A stretch of 64,000 nucleotides of DNA from Prescottella agglutinans (lineage in GTDB: Bacteria > Actinomycetota > Actinomycetes > Mycobacteriales > Mycobacteriaceae): NCBI RefSeq assembly GCF_004011865.1, contig NZ_RKLP01000002.1, positions 434,001-498,000 of the forward strand, given 5' to 3'. Positions 26,643-35,826 of the stretch are shown piece by piece. Each line of letters opens with the position of its first letter. Positions within the stretch are counted from its first letter, which is position 1. Below the pieces are notes generated by a model. The model searched no databases, was not told the origin of the DNA, and was given only the letters and a program-made list of their open reading frames with translations. The position numbers were made by a program, and so were the translations under genes.

Positions 26643-27287
26643 TCAGGGAGCGAGCGGCGCGGTCAGTGCCGGGAACCAGATGTCGGTGAGGACGTCGGCC
26701 GCCCGCTCCCGGGGAACCTCGATCGTCCCCTGCAGCGCCCACCGGGTGAAGAACCGCTCGAGTTGGGTGACCAGCAGTTCGATCCGCAACCGGGCCTCGT
26801 CCTGCCGGTCCTGCGGCCAGCGCGCCAGGTACCGGGTCATCGAGTTCGGCAGCGCGACGATCGCGTCGCGGGACGTCTCGCGGAACGCGGGTTCGAGCGC
26901 CACCGCCTCGTCCCACGCGGGCAGGATGTCCTTGCATTCGTCGAACCAGTCGATGGCCCGGTTGACCCAGGCCGTGAACTCGGCCCGCGAGCCGGTGTCG
27001 AGCACCCGGTCGAGGTCCTCGTAGAACGCGAAGGCACTCGGCACCATCTTCTCCACGCTGATCGCCCGGAGGATCTCCACCTTGCTGGGAAAGTGCAGGT
27101 AGAACGTCGCGCGGCTGCAGCCCACGGCGCCTGCGATGTCGTCGACGGTGACCGCCGCGTACCCACGGGTCGAGAACAGCTCACGCGCGGCCTCCAGGAG
27201 CCGGGCACGGGTCCAGCGCTTCTGTTCGTCGCGCAGCGTCCCGCGCCTGCGCTTCGCCTCGTCCGCCACAGCTCCCACGGCATCCAC
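26643..27287 (-). CDS. TetR family transcriptional regulator
   Basis: From GTG 27287 this encodes about 214 residues. GGAGG lies 9 bases upstream of that GTG, which decides it over ATG 27305 and 27347. The helix-turn-helix is [45 protein letters not shown] (about residues 30-75); the rest is helical ligand-binding sequence. It is divergent from the acyl-CoA ligase/amidohydrolase operon, which it probably controls. Between them TGACGATGTGTCA-like sequences form imperfect repeats that could be the operator. Confidence 0.9.
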   Translation of the reverse strand: MDAVGAVADEAKRRRGTLRDEQKRWTRARLLEAARELFSTRGYAAVTVDDIAGAVGCSRATFYLHFPSKVEILRAISVEKMVPSAFAFYEDLDRVLDTGSRAEFTAWVNRAIDWFDECKDILPAWDEAVALEPAFRETSRDAIVALPNSMTRYLARWPQDRQDEARLRIELLVTQLERFFTRWALQGTIEVPRERAADVLTDIWFPALTAPLAP

Positions 27288-27435
27288 GATCGCCCACCTC
27301 CACATACCCCGGCAAGTCGGCCCGTCATCGAGACAACGGATCGTCACTCACTTGACACATCGTCAGTCACGTCGGAGTATGACGCACATCACTCTGAATT
27401 GTGTCGGGGACGGCCCCGATCCGAAAGGACCCGCA

Positions 27436-29094
27436 GTGACGAAGTCTCTCGACCCCCAGGCGTACATCGCATCGGTGATGGCCGGATTGACGGGACCCGG
27501 TGGGCGGTTCGAACTCGGCGAGGAAGAAGTGCTCGGCGCACGGATGCCGGTGATGAAGAACCGCGACCGCTCCCTCGGCGACGTTCTCGCGGCCTCCATC
27601 GCGTTCGGGGACCGCGACTACCTGGTCACCGAGGACCGCCGTCTGAGCTTCGCCGAGCACGGCGCCGGCGCGGCCGCCCTGGCCTGCGCGCTGCGGGACC
27701 GGTACGGCGTCGGGAAGGGCGACCGCGTCGGGATCCTCGCGGCCAACACCCCCGAGTGGGTGATGTCGTTCTGGGCCGCGCAGTCGCTCGGGGCGATCGC
27801 CGTCGGCTTCAACGCGTGGTGGGCGCCGCGCGAGATCGAGTACGGCATCGAGCACACGAAGCCGACCGTCCTGATCGTCGACGCCAAGCGCGCCGCGCTG
27901 CTCGACGGTCTCGACGTCGACGTCCCCGTCCTGACCATGGAGGACGACGTGCCCCGCCTCGTCGCCGAGTTCGCCGACGCCGAACTGCCGCGGGCCGACG
28001 TGCGCGAGGACGACCCGGCGGTGATCCTCTACACCAGCGGCACCAGCGGCCGCCCCAAGGGTGCGGTGCACTCGCACCGAAACCTGTTGGCCGTCATCGG
28101 CTATCACCGGTACAGCGACGCACTGCTCGCGGCCTTCTCGGGCGCGCCGGCGGGCGACGGCCCGAGCGACCTGCGGTACCTGCTCACCTCGCCGCTGTTC
28201 CACATCGCGAGCCTGCACAACCTGGTCGTCCCGCGTCTCGCCACGGGCAGCGCGGTGGTGATCTACCAGGGCTCGTTCGACGCGGACCGGGTGCTGCGGC
28301 TGATCGAGCGTGAGAAGGTGACCAACTGGGGCGCGGTGCCGACCATGGCGGGCCGCCTGCTCGAGCACGAGGACATCTCGCGCTACGACCTGTCGTCGCT
28401 GACCGCGTTCGCGCTGGCGTCGGCACCGTCGTCGCCGGGCTTCCAGCAGCGGCTGCGGGAGAAGCTGCCGTTCGCGGCCAACGCGCTGGTCGACAGCTAC
28501 GGACTCACCGAGTGCAGCACCGCGATCTCGGTCGCGACCCCGATGGATCTGCAGGCGTTCCCGGGCACCCTCGGCCGCCCGATCATCGGCGTCACCGTGG
28601 AGATCCGCGACCCGCTCGGCGAGCCGGTGGCCGACGGGGTCGAGGGCGAGATCTGCGTCCGCAGCCCGTACGTGATGCTCGGTTACTGGGAGAACGACGC
28701 CGCGACCGCCGACGCGATCCGGTCCGACCGCTGGCTGCACACCGGCGATTTCGGCGTGATCGAGAACGGCATGGTGCGCCTCACCGGGCGCCGCTCCGAC
28801 CTGATCCTGCGCGGCGGCGAGAACGTGTACCCCGTCGAGATCGAGCAGTGCCTCGACGAGCATCCGGCAGTCGCCGAGTGCGCGGTGGTGGGAGTCGACC
28901 ACCCCGATCTCGGGCAGGAGGTCGGCGCGGTGGTGGTCCTGCGGCCCGGAATGTCGGCGACCGAGGACGACCTGCGGGAGTTCGCCGCCGAGCGTCTCGC
29001 ATACTTCAAGGTGCCCACCCGGTGGCGGATCACCACGGACTCGTTGCCGCGCAACGCGACCGGCAAGACGCTCCGCACGCGAATCACCCTGTGA
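27436..29094 (+). CDS. Class I adenylate-forming acyl-CoA ligase
   Basis: This 552-residue enzyme starts at GTG 27436 (AAAGGA 7 bases upstream). It has the AMP-binding P-loop [18 protein letters not shown], the SYGLTECST motif, [16 protein letters not shown] with the ribose-binding Asp, [20 protein letters not shown] and the C-terminal lysine in [14 protein letters not shown]. It should activate a carboxylic acid to acyl-AMP and transfer it to CoA, most likely a fatty or aromatic acid. It is followed by an amidohydrolase in the same operon and is divergent from a TetR. Confidence 0.93.
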   Translation: MTKSLDPQAYIASVMAGLTGPGGRFELGEEEVLGARMPVMKNRDRSLGDVLAASIAFGDRDYLVTEDRRLSFAEHGAGAAALACALRDRYGVGKGDRVGILAANTPEWVMSFWAAQSLGAIAVGFNAWWAPREIEYGIEHTKPTVLIVDAKRAALLDGLDVDVPVLTMEDDVPRLVAEFADAELPRADVREDDPAVILYTSGTSGRPKGAVHSHRNLLAVIGYHRYSDALLAAFSGAPAGDGPSDLRYLLTSPLFHIASLHNLVVPRLATGSAVVIYQGSFDADRVLRLIEREKVTNWGAVPTMAGRLLEHEDISRYDLSSLTAFALASAPSSPGFQQRLREKLPFAANALVDSYGLTECSTAISVATPMDLQAFPGTLGRPIIGVTVEIRDPLGEPVADGVEGEICVRSPYVMLGYWENDAATADAIRSDRWLHTGDFGVIENGMVRLTGRRSDLILRGGENVYPVEIEQCLDEHPAVAECAVVGVDHPDLGQEVGAVVVLRPGMSATEDDLREFAAERLAYFKVPTRWRITTDSLPRNATGKTLRTRITL

Positions 29095-29138
29095 CGAATA
29101 CGTTTCCGCCTCCCGGCGGCGAGAGAGGCAAGATCCCG

Positions 29139-30881
29139 ATGAGTTACGACGCGATCATCAAGAACGGTCGGTGGTTCGACGGCACCGGCGCCCCGTCCGC
29201 GACCCGGAACCTCGGTATCCGGGACGGCCGGGTGGCCACCGTCTCGGCCGAGCCGATCGACGAGACCGGCTGCGAGCGGGTGATCGACGCGGCCGGCAAG
29301 TGGGTGATCCCCGGCATGCTCGACATCCACACCCACTACGACGTCGAGGTCCTGCTGCGCCCCCAGCTCGACGAGTCGGTGCGCCACGGCATCACCACGG
29401 TGTTCGTGGGCTCGTGCTCGCTGTCGACCGTCCACGTCGATCCCTCGGATGCGGGCGACCTGTTCGGTCGCGTCGAGGCGATCCCGCGGCGCCACGTCGT
29501 CGACGGGCTGGCCGAGCGCAAGACGTGGAGTTCGGCGCGCGAGTACGTGGACGCGCTCGAATCCCTGCCGCTGGGACCGAACGTCGCCGCGTTCATCGGC
29601 CACTCCGACATGCGGGCGTCGCTGATGGGTCTCGATCGGGCCACCCGCAAGGAGGTCAAGCCCACCGCGTCCGAACTCGCCGCGATGGAGGCGCAGCTGA
29701 CCGAGGCGCTCGACGCCGGGTTCGTCGGAATGTCGTCGCAGCAGTTGATGTTCGACAAGCTCGACGGCGAGGTCTGTAGGTCCCGCACGCTGCCGTCGAC
29801 GTACGCGACCGCCCGGGAGCGTCGCCGGCTCAACGCGATCCTGCGACGCCGCCGCCGGGCGCTGCAGGGCGGCCCGGACGTGGCCCGCCCGCAGAGCATG
29901 ATGGTGATGGCACTCAGCAGCCTCGGCATCTTCCGCAAGCCACTCAAGACGAGCCTGCTCTCGGCCGCCGACGTCAAGGCGATCCCCGGGATCGTGAAGA
30001 TCTTTCCGCTGATGGCGAAGGTCCTCAACGGCCTCGGCGGTGACTTCCGTTGGCAGCACCTGCCGGTGCCGTTCGAGGTGTACTCCGACGGCATCGACCT
30101 GCCGGTGTTCGAGGAGTTCGGCTCCGGCGCGGCGGCCCTGCACCTGTCGAACCAGATCGACGCGCGCCGCGAACTGCTGGCCGACGCGGACTACCGCCGA
30201 CGCTTCCGCAAGGACTACGACCAGAAGTACGGGCCGCGGGTGTGGCATCGCGACTTCTTCGACGCCGAGATCGTCGAGTGCCCGGACGACTCGGTCATCG
30301 GGAAGACGTTCGGTCAGGTCGGCGAGGACCGCGGCGGCGTGCATCCCGTCGACGCGTTCCTCGACCTGGTGGTCGAGTACGGACCGAAGGTGCGCTGGCG
30401 GACCACGATCTCGAACCACCGCCCGGAGGTGCTGAACACGCTCGCCGCCGATCCCGGTGTGCAGCTGGGCTTCTCCGACGCGGGCGCACACCTGCGGAAC
30501 ATGGCGTTCTACAACTTCGGGCTGCGCTTCCTGCGGCGCGTCCACGACGCCGAACGGGCCGGGACACCGTTCCTGTCGGTCGAGCAGGCGGTGCACCGGG
30601 TCACCGGTGAGCTCGCCGACTGGTACGGCCTCGACGCCGGGCACCTGCGCGAGGGTGACCGTGCCGACCTGGTGGTCATCGACCCCGAGCATCTGGACGA
30701 CTCCCTCGACACCTACGCCGAGTGCCCGATCCCCGAGTACGACAACCTGTCCAGGATGGTGAACCGCAACGACGACACGGTGTCCGCGGTGTTCGTGGGC
30801 GGCAAGTACGTCTTCGGTGCCGGACAGCCCGCCGAGGTGCTGGGGACTCGACGCAGCGGGCAGTTCCTCCGGGCCCGCTGA
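29139..30881 (+). CDS. D-aminoacylase-like amidohydrolase
   Basis: This 580-residue metal-dependent amidohydrolase begins MSYDAIIKNGRWFDGTGAPS and has the N-terminal urease-superfamily metal motif GMLDIHTHYDVEVL, FIGHSDMRAS, and a C-terminal LGFSDAGAHLRNMAFY with the catalytic Asp, followed by VHRVTGELADWYGL and a beta-sandwich tail. The family hydrolyses N-acyl-D-amino acids or cyclic amides. It lies 44 bp after the acyl-CoA ligase with AGAGAGG before the ATG. Together they may release and then activate an acyl group; this is inference. Confidence 0.9.
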   Translation: MSYDAIIKNGRWFDGTGAPSATRNLGIRDGRVATVSAEPIDETGCERVIDAAGKWVIPGMLDIHTHYDVEVLLRPQLDESVRHGITTVFVGSCSLSTVHVDPSDAGDLFGRVEAIPRRHVVDGLAERKTWSSAREYVDALESLPLGPNVAAFIGHSDMRASLMGLDRATRKEVKPTASELAAMEAQLTEALDAGFVGMSSQQLMFDKLDGEVCRSRTLPSTYATARERRRLNAILRRRRRALQGGPDVARPQSMMVMALSSLGIFRKPLKTSLLSAADVKAIPGIVKIFPLMAKVLNGLGGDFRWQHLPVPFEVYSDGIDLPVFEEFGSGAAALHLSNQIDARRELLADADYRRRFRKDYDQKYGPRVWHRDFFDAEIVECPDDSVIGKTFGQVGEDRGGVHPVDAFLDLVVEYGPKVRWRTTISNHRPEVLNTLAADPGVQLGFSDAGAHLRNMAFYNFGLRFLRRVHDAERAGTPFLSVEQAVHRVTGELADWYGLDAGHLREGDRADLVVIDPEHLDDSLDTYAECPIPEYDNLSRMVNRNDDTVSAVFVGGKYVFGAGQPAEVLGTRRSGQFLRAR

Positions 30882-30889
30882 CGGTCACG

Positions 30890-30917
30890 GGGCCCGGCAA
30901 CCGGACCGGCCGGGCCC
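30890..30917. terminator. Hairpin after amidohydrolase gene
   Basis: GGGCCCGGC (30890-30898) pairs with GCCGGGCCC (30909-30917). It separates the upstream operon from the esterase promoter that follows 11 bases later. Confidence 0.6.
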
Positions 30918-30928
30918 TCGGATCGTCG

Positions 30929-30934
30929 TATAGT
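30929..30934 (+). promoter_or_regulatory. Leaderless -10 box, first esterase
   Basis: TATAGT, the best -10 box in the window, lies 7 bases before the ATG at 30942. Confidence 0.6.
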
Positions 30935-30941
30935 CGCGGCC

Positions 30942-32477
30942 ATGACCCCGAGTCTCGAAGTGACCACCGCCGACGGCGTCGTCCGGGGCCACCGACTCGG
31001 CGACCTGCTGACCTGGCGCGGAATCCCGTTCGCGGCGCCGCCCGTGGGACCGCTGCGCCTGCGGGCGCCGCAACCGGTGGAACCGTGGACGGGGGTTCGC
31101 GACGCGACCGAGTTCGGCGCCGCCGCGCCGCAGCACCCGATGGGCGTCACGCTGCGGCCGGGGAAGCACCAGCCGATCTCGGAGGATTGCCTCACGCTCA
31201 ACGTGCTCGCGCCGGCGGCACCGAGCGCGTCCCCGAGGCCGGTCATGGTGTTCGTGCACGGCGGCGCGTTCACGATGGGCACCACCGCGTTGGGGATCTA
31301 CCGCGGCGATCGGCTGGTCCGCCGGGGCGACGTCGTCTACGTGTCGGTGAACTACCGACTCGGCGCCCTCGGCTTCCTCGACTTCACCGAGTTCTCCACC
31401 CCCGAGCGGCCGTTCGACAGCAATCTGGGGCTGCGCGACCAGGTTGCGGCACTGGAGTGGGTCCAGCGCAACATCGCCGCGTTCGGCGGCGATCCGGACA
31501 ACGTCACGCTGTTCGGCGAGTCCGCGGGCGGCACGTCGGTGACCACGCTGATGACGACGCCGGCCGCACGCGGACTCTTCGCCCGCACGATCGCGGAGAG
31601 TTCGGCGCCGGTCCTGGTGGGCGACGGCCGTCGGGCGAAGCGTTGGGCCCACGAGTTCATGACGCTGCTGGGCTGCGACGATCCGACGGACGCGGCGCGC
31701 GCCCTCGACGCCGCGACGCCGGCGGAACTCGGGAAGGCCGGGAATCGGCTGGGCGCCAAGGTTCTGTCCGAGACGCCCGGCCTGCACCCGTTCGGCCCCG
31801 TGGTGGACGGCGAGTTCCTGCCCGAGTCGCCGCTGGCGGCGTTCACGGCGGGGCGTGCGCATCCGGTGCCGATGATCATCGGCACCAACGCCCGCGAGGG
31901 CACCCTGTTCCCCAAGATGCTGGACGCGCTGCCCACCACCGTCGCCCGCATCGACGCGATGTTCGAACTCACCGACCCCGCAGCCCAGGCTCGGGTGGTC
32001 GCCGCGTACGCCGGCTACCCGGACGTGCCGACGACCATCGACCTGGGCGGCGATCTGACGTTCTGGAAACCGTCGGTCGAGATCGCCGACGCACACTCCG
32101 TCCACGCCCCCACCTACAGCTACCGCTTCGACTACGCACCGCGCCTCCTGCACTGGCTCGGCCTCGGGGCCACCCACGCGTTCGAGATGTTCGCGGTCTT
32201 CGGCTACGGCGACTCCGCGGTGGGGCGCGCACTCACGACCCCCGGCGGCCGACGCGGACTGCGGGCGGTCACCGATCGCGTGCAGGAGAACTGGATCTCG
32301 TTCGCCCGGGGCGGTGTCCCGGCGCCGTGGTGGCCGCGGCACGACGTCGAGCACCGGCGGACCCTGATCCTCGACGTGCCCACCCGCGTCGAACGGGATC
32401 CCGGCCGGGAGCGCCGGATCGCATGGGCCGGGTACCTCGGCTACGACGGCGAGGCCGCAGCCGAGCCCCGACCTTGA
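30942..32477 (+). CDS. Type B carboxylesterase/lipase (copy 1)
   Basis: This 511-residue alpha/beta-hydrolase of the acetylcholinesterase-like family has the N-terminal mark TWRGIPFAAPPVGPLRLRAP, oxyanion-hole segment VMVFVHGGAF, and nucleophile elbow FGESAGG (Ser194), preceded by NIAAFGGDPDNVTL. The histidine lies near LGATHAFEMFAVFG. No signal peptide is seen, so it is probably cytoplasmic. Its stop overlaps the TTG start of a paralogue, so the two are coupled. Substrates of this family are carboxylic esters or carbamates; the natural one is unknown. Confidence 0.93.
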   Translation: MTPSLEVTTADGVVRGHRLGDLLTWRGIPFAAPPVGPLRLRAPQPVEPWTGVRDATEFGAAAPQHPMGVTLRPGKHQPISEDCLTLNVLAPAAPSASPRPVMVFVHGGAFTMGTTALGIYRGDRLVRRGDVVYVSVNYRLGALGFLDFTEFSTPERPFDSNLGLRDQVAALEWVQRNIAAFGGDPDNVTLFGESAGGTSVTTLMTTPAARGLFARTIAESSAPVLVGDGRRAKRWAHEFMTLLGCDDPTDAARALDAATPAELGKAGNRLGAKVLSETPGLHPFGPVVDGEFLPESPLAAFTAGRAHPVPMIIGTNAREGTLFPKMLDALPTTVARIDAMFELTDPAAQARVVAAYAGYPDVPTTIDLGGDLTFWKPSVEIADAHSVHAPTYSYRFDYAPRLLHWLGLGATHAFEMFAVFGYGDSAVGRALTTPGGRRGLRAVTDRVQENWISFARGGVPAPWWPRHDVEHRRTLILDVPTRVERDPGRERRIAWAGYLGYDGEAAAEPRP

Positions 32478-33946
32478 CCGCCGCCGACGTGGAGGTCGCC
32501 GTCGCCGAGGGCACGCTTCGCGGTCGACGGTTGCCGGACCTGTTGTCGTGGCGCGGAATTCCGTTCGCCGCCCCTCCCGTCGGCCCGCTGCGCCTGCGCG
32601 CCCCCGAGCCCGCACCTGCGTGGGTCGGCGTGCGGGACGCCACCGAGTTCGGCCCGCCGGCACCGCAGCAGCGTCGGCGGGGCGACGAGAACTGCCTGAC
32701 CCTCAACGTGCTCCGCCCCGCCGAACCCGGCGCCGCCCGGCCCGTCATGGTCTACATCCACGGCGGCGCGCACACGGCCGGCACCTCGGCGGACCCGCTG
32801 TACAGCGGCGCGTCACTGGTCCGTCGCGGCGACGTCGTGTTCGTCTCGCTGAACTACCGACTCGGGGCCCTCGGCTACCTCGATTTCCGTGAATTCTCCA
32901 CCCCCGGCCACCCTTTCGACGTCAACCTCGGGCTGCGCGACCAACTCGCGGCCCTGCGGTGGGTGCAGCGCAACATCGCCGCCTTCGGTGGCGACCCGGA
33001 CAACGTCACGCTGTTCGGCGAGTCCGCGGGCGCGGACGCCGTCATGACCCTGATGTGCGTTCCCGAGGCGCAGGGACTGTTCGCCCGCGTCATCGCGCAG
33101 AGCCCACCTCCGGCCACGTCCAACGGCCCGGAGTTGGCCGCGCGGTGGGCACGCGAGTTCCTCGACGTCGCCGGCGTGTCCCGGTCGGACGCCGCCGCGT
33201 TCCTCGCCACCGCCACCCCCGACGTCCTCGTCGAGACTGCGGCGACGCTCAGCATCCGCGGCGCCGACGAGGTACCGGGCACACGCCCGTTCGCGCCGGT
33301 GGCCGGCGACGGGTTTCTCCCCGAGCACCCGTTGAACGCGTTCGAGGCCGGCACCGAACACCGGGTGCCGCTCGTCATCGGGACCAACGCGCAGGAGGGC
33401 CGGATCTTCTCTCGACTCCTCGACATCCTGCCGACGAACGAGGCCCGGATCGAGAAGATGTTCGAGGGCACCGATCCCGCGATCAAGGCCCGCGCGATCG
33501 GCGCCTACCCCGGCTACCCGGGCCGGCGCGCGGCCTCCGACCTGGGCGGTGACGTCGTGTTCTGGGAGCCGTCGTTGCGGTGCGCGCACGCGCACACCCG
33601 GCACAGCGACACGTACATGTACCGCTACGACTTCGCACCGCGACTGCTGCGCCTCGCCGGCCTGGGCGCGACCCACGCGACGGAACTGTGGCCGGTGTTC
33701 GGGTCCCGGGGACTCGCGGCCCGCACCGCGACCGCGTTCGGCGGCCGCCGCGGGATTCGCGCCGTCACCGACACCCTGCAGGGCCACTGGCTCGCGTTCG
33801 CGCGCGAGGGGCGGCCCCTCGCGCCGTGGCCGCGGTACTCGTTCGAACGCCGCGACACGCTGATCATCGACGAGATCTGCCGCGTCGAATGCGATCCTCT
33901 GGGGAGCCGACGCGAAGCGTGGCGCGGATACCGGCACCGGCATTGA
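32474..33946 (+). CDS. Type B carboxylesterase/lipase (copy 2)
   Basis: This protein of 490 residues is clearly paralogous to the gene before it: SWRGIPFAAPPVGPLRLRAP, VMVYIHGGAH, FGESAGADAV (Ser184) and LGATHATELWPVFG align directly. The start is taken as the TTG at 32474, which overlaps the upstream TGA (TTGA); GTG 32489 is the alternative and would trim five residues. The two copies have diverged most around the acyl pocket, suggesting different substrates rather than simple dosage. Confidence 0.92.
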   Translation: MTAADVEVAVAEGTLRGRRLPDLLSWRGIPFAAPPVGPLRLRAPEPAPAWVGVRDATEFGPPAPQQRRRGDENCLTLNVLRPAEPGAARPVMVYIHGGAHTAGTSADPLYSGASLVRRGDVVFVSLNYRLGALGYLDFREFSTPGHPFDVNLGLRDQLAALRWVQRNIAAFGGDPDNVTLFGESAGADAVMTLMCVPEAQGLFARVIAQSPPPATSNGPELAARWAREFLDVAGVSRSDAAAFLATATPDVLVETAATLSIRGADEVPGTRPFAPVAGDGFLPEHPLNAFEAGTEHRVPLVIGTNAQEGRIFSRLLDILPTNEARIEKMFEGTDPAIKARAIGAYPGYPGRRAASDLGGDVVFWEPSLRCAHAHTRHSDTYMYRYDFAPRLLRLAGLGATHATELWPVFGSRGLAARTATAFGGRRGIRAVTDTLQGHWLAFAREGRPLAPWPRYSFERRDTLIIDEICRVECDPLGSRREAWRGYRHRH

Positions 33947-34004
33947 ACCCCCGGTGGTATACCGTTGCGACTCGCAACCAAATTTCAGGCTGTGGGAGAC
34001 CCCG

Positions 34005-34445
34005 ATGTCGATGCTCGACCTGCGTCTGGGCGGCGACGGATGGTTCGCCCAGCTGACCCGGTTCGCCCTCGTCGGCGGATCGAGCAACGTGGTGTACGCG
34101 CTGTCGTTCATCGCCCTGGACGCGTACGGGACGTTGCTCGCGAACGCCGTGGGGGTCGCCACCAGCACCGTGCTGGCCAACGAACTCCACCGCCGGCGCA
34201 CCTTCCGCGCCGCCGACCGGGTGCCCTGGTTCTCCGCCCAGTGGGAGGGCGGCGCGCTCGCGCTCCTCGGTCTGATCATCAGTTCGCTCGCGCTGGCGCT
34301 GCTGCAATTCTTCTTCCCCGACGCGTCGGGCCTGGTGTCGATCTCGCTGGTCATCGCAGTCAGCGGGGTGGTCGGCGGCCTGCGGTTCATCGCGCTCCGC
34401 GGCTGGGTGTTCGGCCGCCGCCAGCCGTCACTTCAGCAGCCGTGA
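34005..34445 (+). CDS. GtrA family membrane protein
   Basis: This 146-residue protein starts MSMLDLRLGGDGWFAQLTRF after GGGAGA and shows four membrane helices: FALVGGSSNVVYALSFIAL, GTLLANAVGVATSTVLANEL, ALALLGLIISSLALALLQFF and SISLVIAVSGVVGGLRF, ending WVFGRR. The GtrA family takes part in moving or handling polyprenyl-linked sugars for surface glycans. The C-terminal codons overlap the convergent Fpg gene by 18 bp. Confidence 0.88.
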   Translation: MSMLDLRLGGDGWFAQLTRFALVGGSSNVVYALSFIALDAYGTLLANAVGVATSTVLANELHRRRTFRAADRVPWFSAQWEGGALALLGLIISSLALALLQFFFPDASGLVSISLVIAVSGVVGGLRFIALRGWVFGRRQPSLQQP

Positions 34446-35294
34446 CATCCGCCGGTCGGCGAGGATCTTCCCGCCGGTCTGGCACGTCGGGCAGTACTGG
34501 AACGACCGCTCGGCGTACGACACCTCCCGCACCGTGTCCCCGCACACGGGGCACGGCAGCCCGGCGCGGGCGTGCACCGTCATCCCCGCCCGCTTCTCGC
34601 CCTTGAGCCGCGCGGCCTCCTGCCCCACCGAGCGTTCGACGGCGTCCGACAGTTCGGAGCGCATCGCGCCGTACAGCGCGTCCACCTCGTCGGGCGTCAG
34701 CTTCGCCGCGGTCGCGAACGGCGAGAGCCTGGCCGCATGCAGGATCTCGTCGGAGTACGCGTTGCCGACACCGGCCAGCAGCGACTGGTCCACCAGCGCG
34801 GTCTTGATCCGGGCGGTGGTCCCGGCGAGGATCTCGCCGAACTGCGGCCGCGTCACCTCGAGCGCGTCCGGCCCGAGCCGAGCGATCCCCGGTACCTGCC
34901 GCGGATCGGTCACCACCCACACCGCGAGTCGCTTCTTGGTGCCGGCCTCGGTGAGGTCGAACGCGGGTGTCTCCCCTTCGGCGGTGAAGAAGTGCACGCG
35001 CAGGGCAAGCGGCCCCTTCCCCGGTTTCGGTGGCGCCTCGCCGGGGTTGTCGATCCAGCGCAGCCACCCGCCGCGGGACAGGTGCGTGATCAGCCAGAGC
35101 CCGTCGCAGTCCATCGCGAGGTGCTTGCCGAACCTGCGCGCGCCGGTGACGTCGCGGCCCCGTAGGGCGCTGATCGGCGGGTCGAACGTCTTGAGCACGC
35201 TCAGTGCGGCCACGTCGACGCGGCCGACCACCGCGCCGACCGCGTGGTCGCGCAGGAACTGTGCCAGGGCCTCGACCTCGGGCAGTTCAGGCAT
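34428..35294 (-). CDS. Fpg/Nei family DNA glycosylase
   Basis: This 288-residue base-excision enzyme begins MPELPEVEALAQFLRDH, with Pro2-Glu3 as the catalytic pair, has the H2TH-type segment LVDQSLLAGVGNAYSDEILH and a C-terminal zinc finger CPVCGDTVREV then YCPTCQTGGKILADRR. It removes oxidised bases and nicks the abasic site. The last part of the finger is followed by a short MSRLLK tail. Length fits the family. It converges on and overlaps gtrA's end; a TACGCT box 6 bases upstream suggests a leaderless mRNA. Confidence 0.95.
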   Translation of the reverse strand: MPELPEVEALAQFLRDHAVGAVVGRVDVAALSVLKTFDPPISALRGRDVTGARRFGKHLAMDCDGLWLITHLSRGGWLRWIDNPGEAPPKPGKGPLALRVHFFTAEGETPAFDLTEAGTKKRLAVWVVTDPRQVPGIARLGPDALEVTRPQFGEILAGTTARIKTALVDQSLLAGVGNAYSDEILHAARLSPFATAAKLTPDEVDALYGAMRSELSDAVERSVGQEAARLKGEKRAGMTVHARAGLPCPVCGDTVREVSYAERSFQYCPTCQTGGKILADRRMSRLLK

Positions 35295-35300
35295 GCGCTC

Positions 35301-35306
35301 AGCGTA
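35301..35306 (-). promoter_or_regulatory. Leaderless -10 box, Fpg/Nei gene
   Basis: TACGCT on the minus strand lies 6 bases before the ATG at 35294. Confidence 0.5.
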
Positions 35307-35333
35307 GGCGCCGCCGCCGACAGCCGGGCGGGG

Positions 35334-35804
35334 TCAGACAGGTTCGTTCAGCGACTCGACCTCGACCGCGGCACCGAGCAGGCCGGTCAGGATCTGGAGG
35401 ATGTTGCTGCGCAAGGTGGATTCCGCGACCGGGTCGAGGATCTCGGCCAGACTCGGAATCCCGAGGTCGAACCGGGTCTCGAACCGGATCAGCACACCGC
35501 CGTGTTCCGGCTCCGGACAGAGCTGCCACGACCCTTCCATCGTCAGGAAGTCCCCGCTGAGTTGGGCGAAGTCGATGCGGCGGTCGACCGGATCGAGCAC
35601 GTCCCGCTCGGTCCAGCGCAGGGTGCCCTTGCGGAACCGGACCAGCCAACTGGAGACGACCGCCCCGTCCGCCTGCGGGGGCCCGAGTTCGACGCCGAGG
35701 ACGGTCTCGGTGAGTTCGGGATAGCGAGCGAAGTCGCTGATCCGGGCGTAGGCCGCGTCGGGCTCGACGTGCTCGGCGCGGATGTGCATGACTACGTGAC
35801 GCAT
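35334..35804 (-). CDS. SRPBCC / polyketide-cyclase-like protein
   Basis: This 156-residue protein begins MRHVVMHIRAEHVEPDAAYA and shows the RISDFARYPELTETVLGVE and LRWTERDVLDPVDRRIDFAQ pattern of the RatA/CoQ10-type START subgroup, which includes aromatase-cyclases and lipid binders. It is the last gene of a minus-strand operon, 22 bp after the aminotransferase. In that setting it could hold or fold a hydrophobic intermediate. No catalytic residue can be assigned. Confidence 0.85.
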   Translation of the reverse strand: MRHVVMHIRAEHVEPDAAYARISDFARYPELTETVLGVELGPPQADGAVVSSWLVRFRKGTLRWTERDVLDPVDRRIDFAQLSGDFLTMEGSWQLCPEPEHGGVLIRFETRFDLGIPSLAEILDPVAESTLRSNILQILTGLLGAAVEVESLNEPV

Positions 35805-35826
35805 GAGGACTCCAAGGGTTTCGTGT

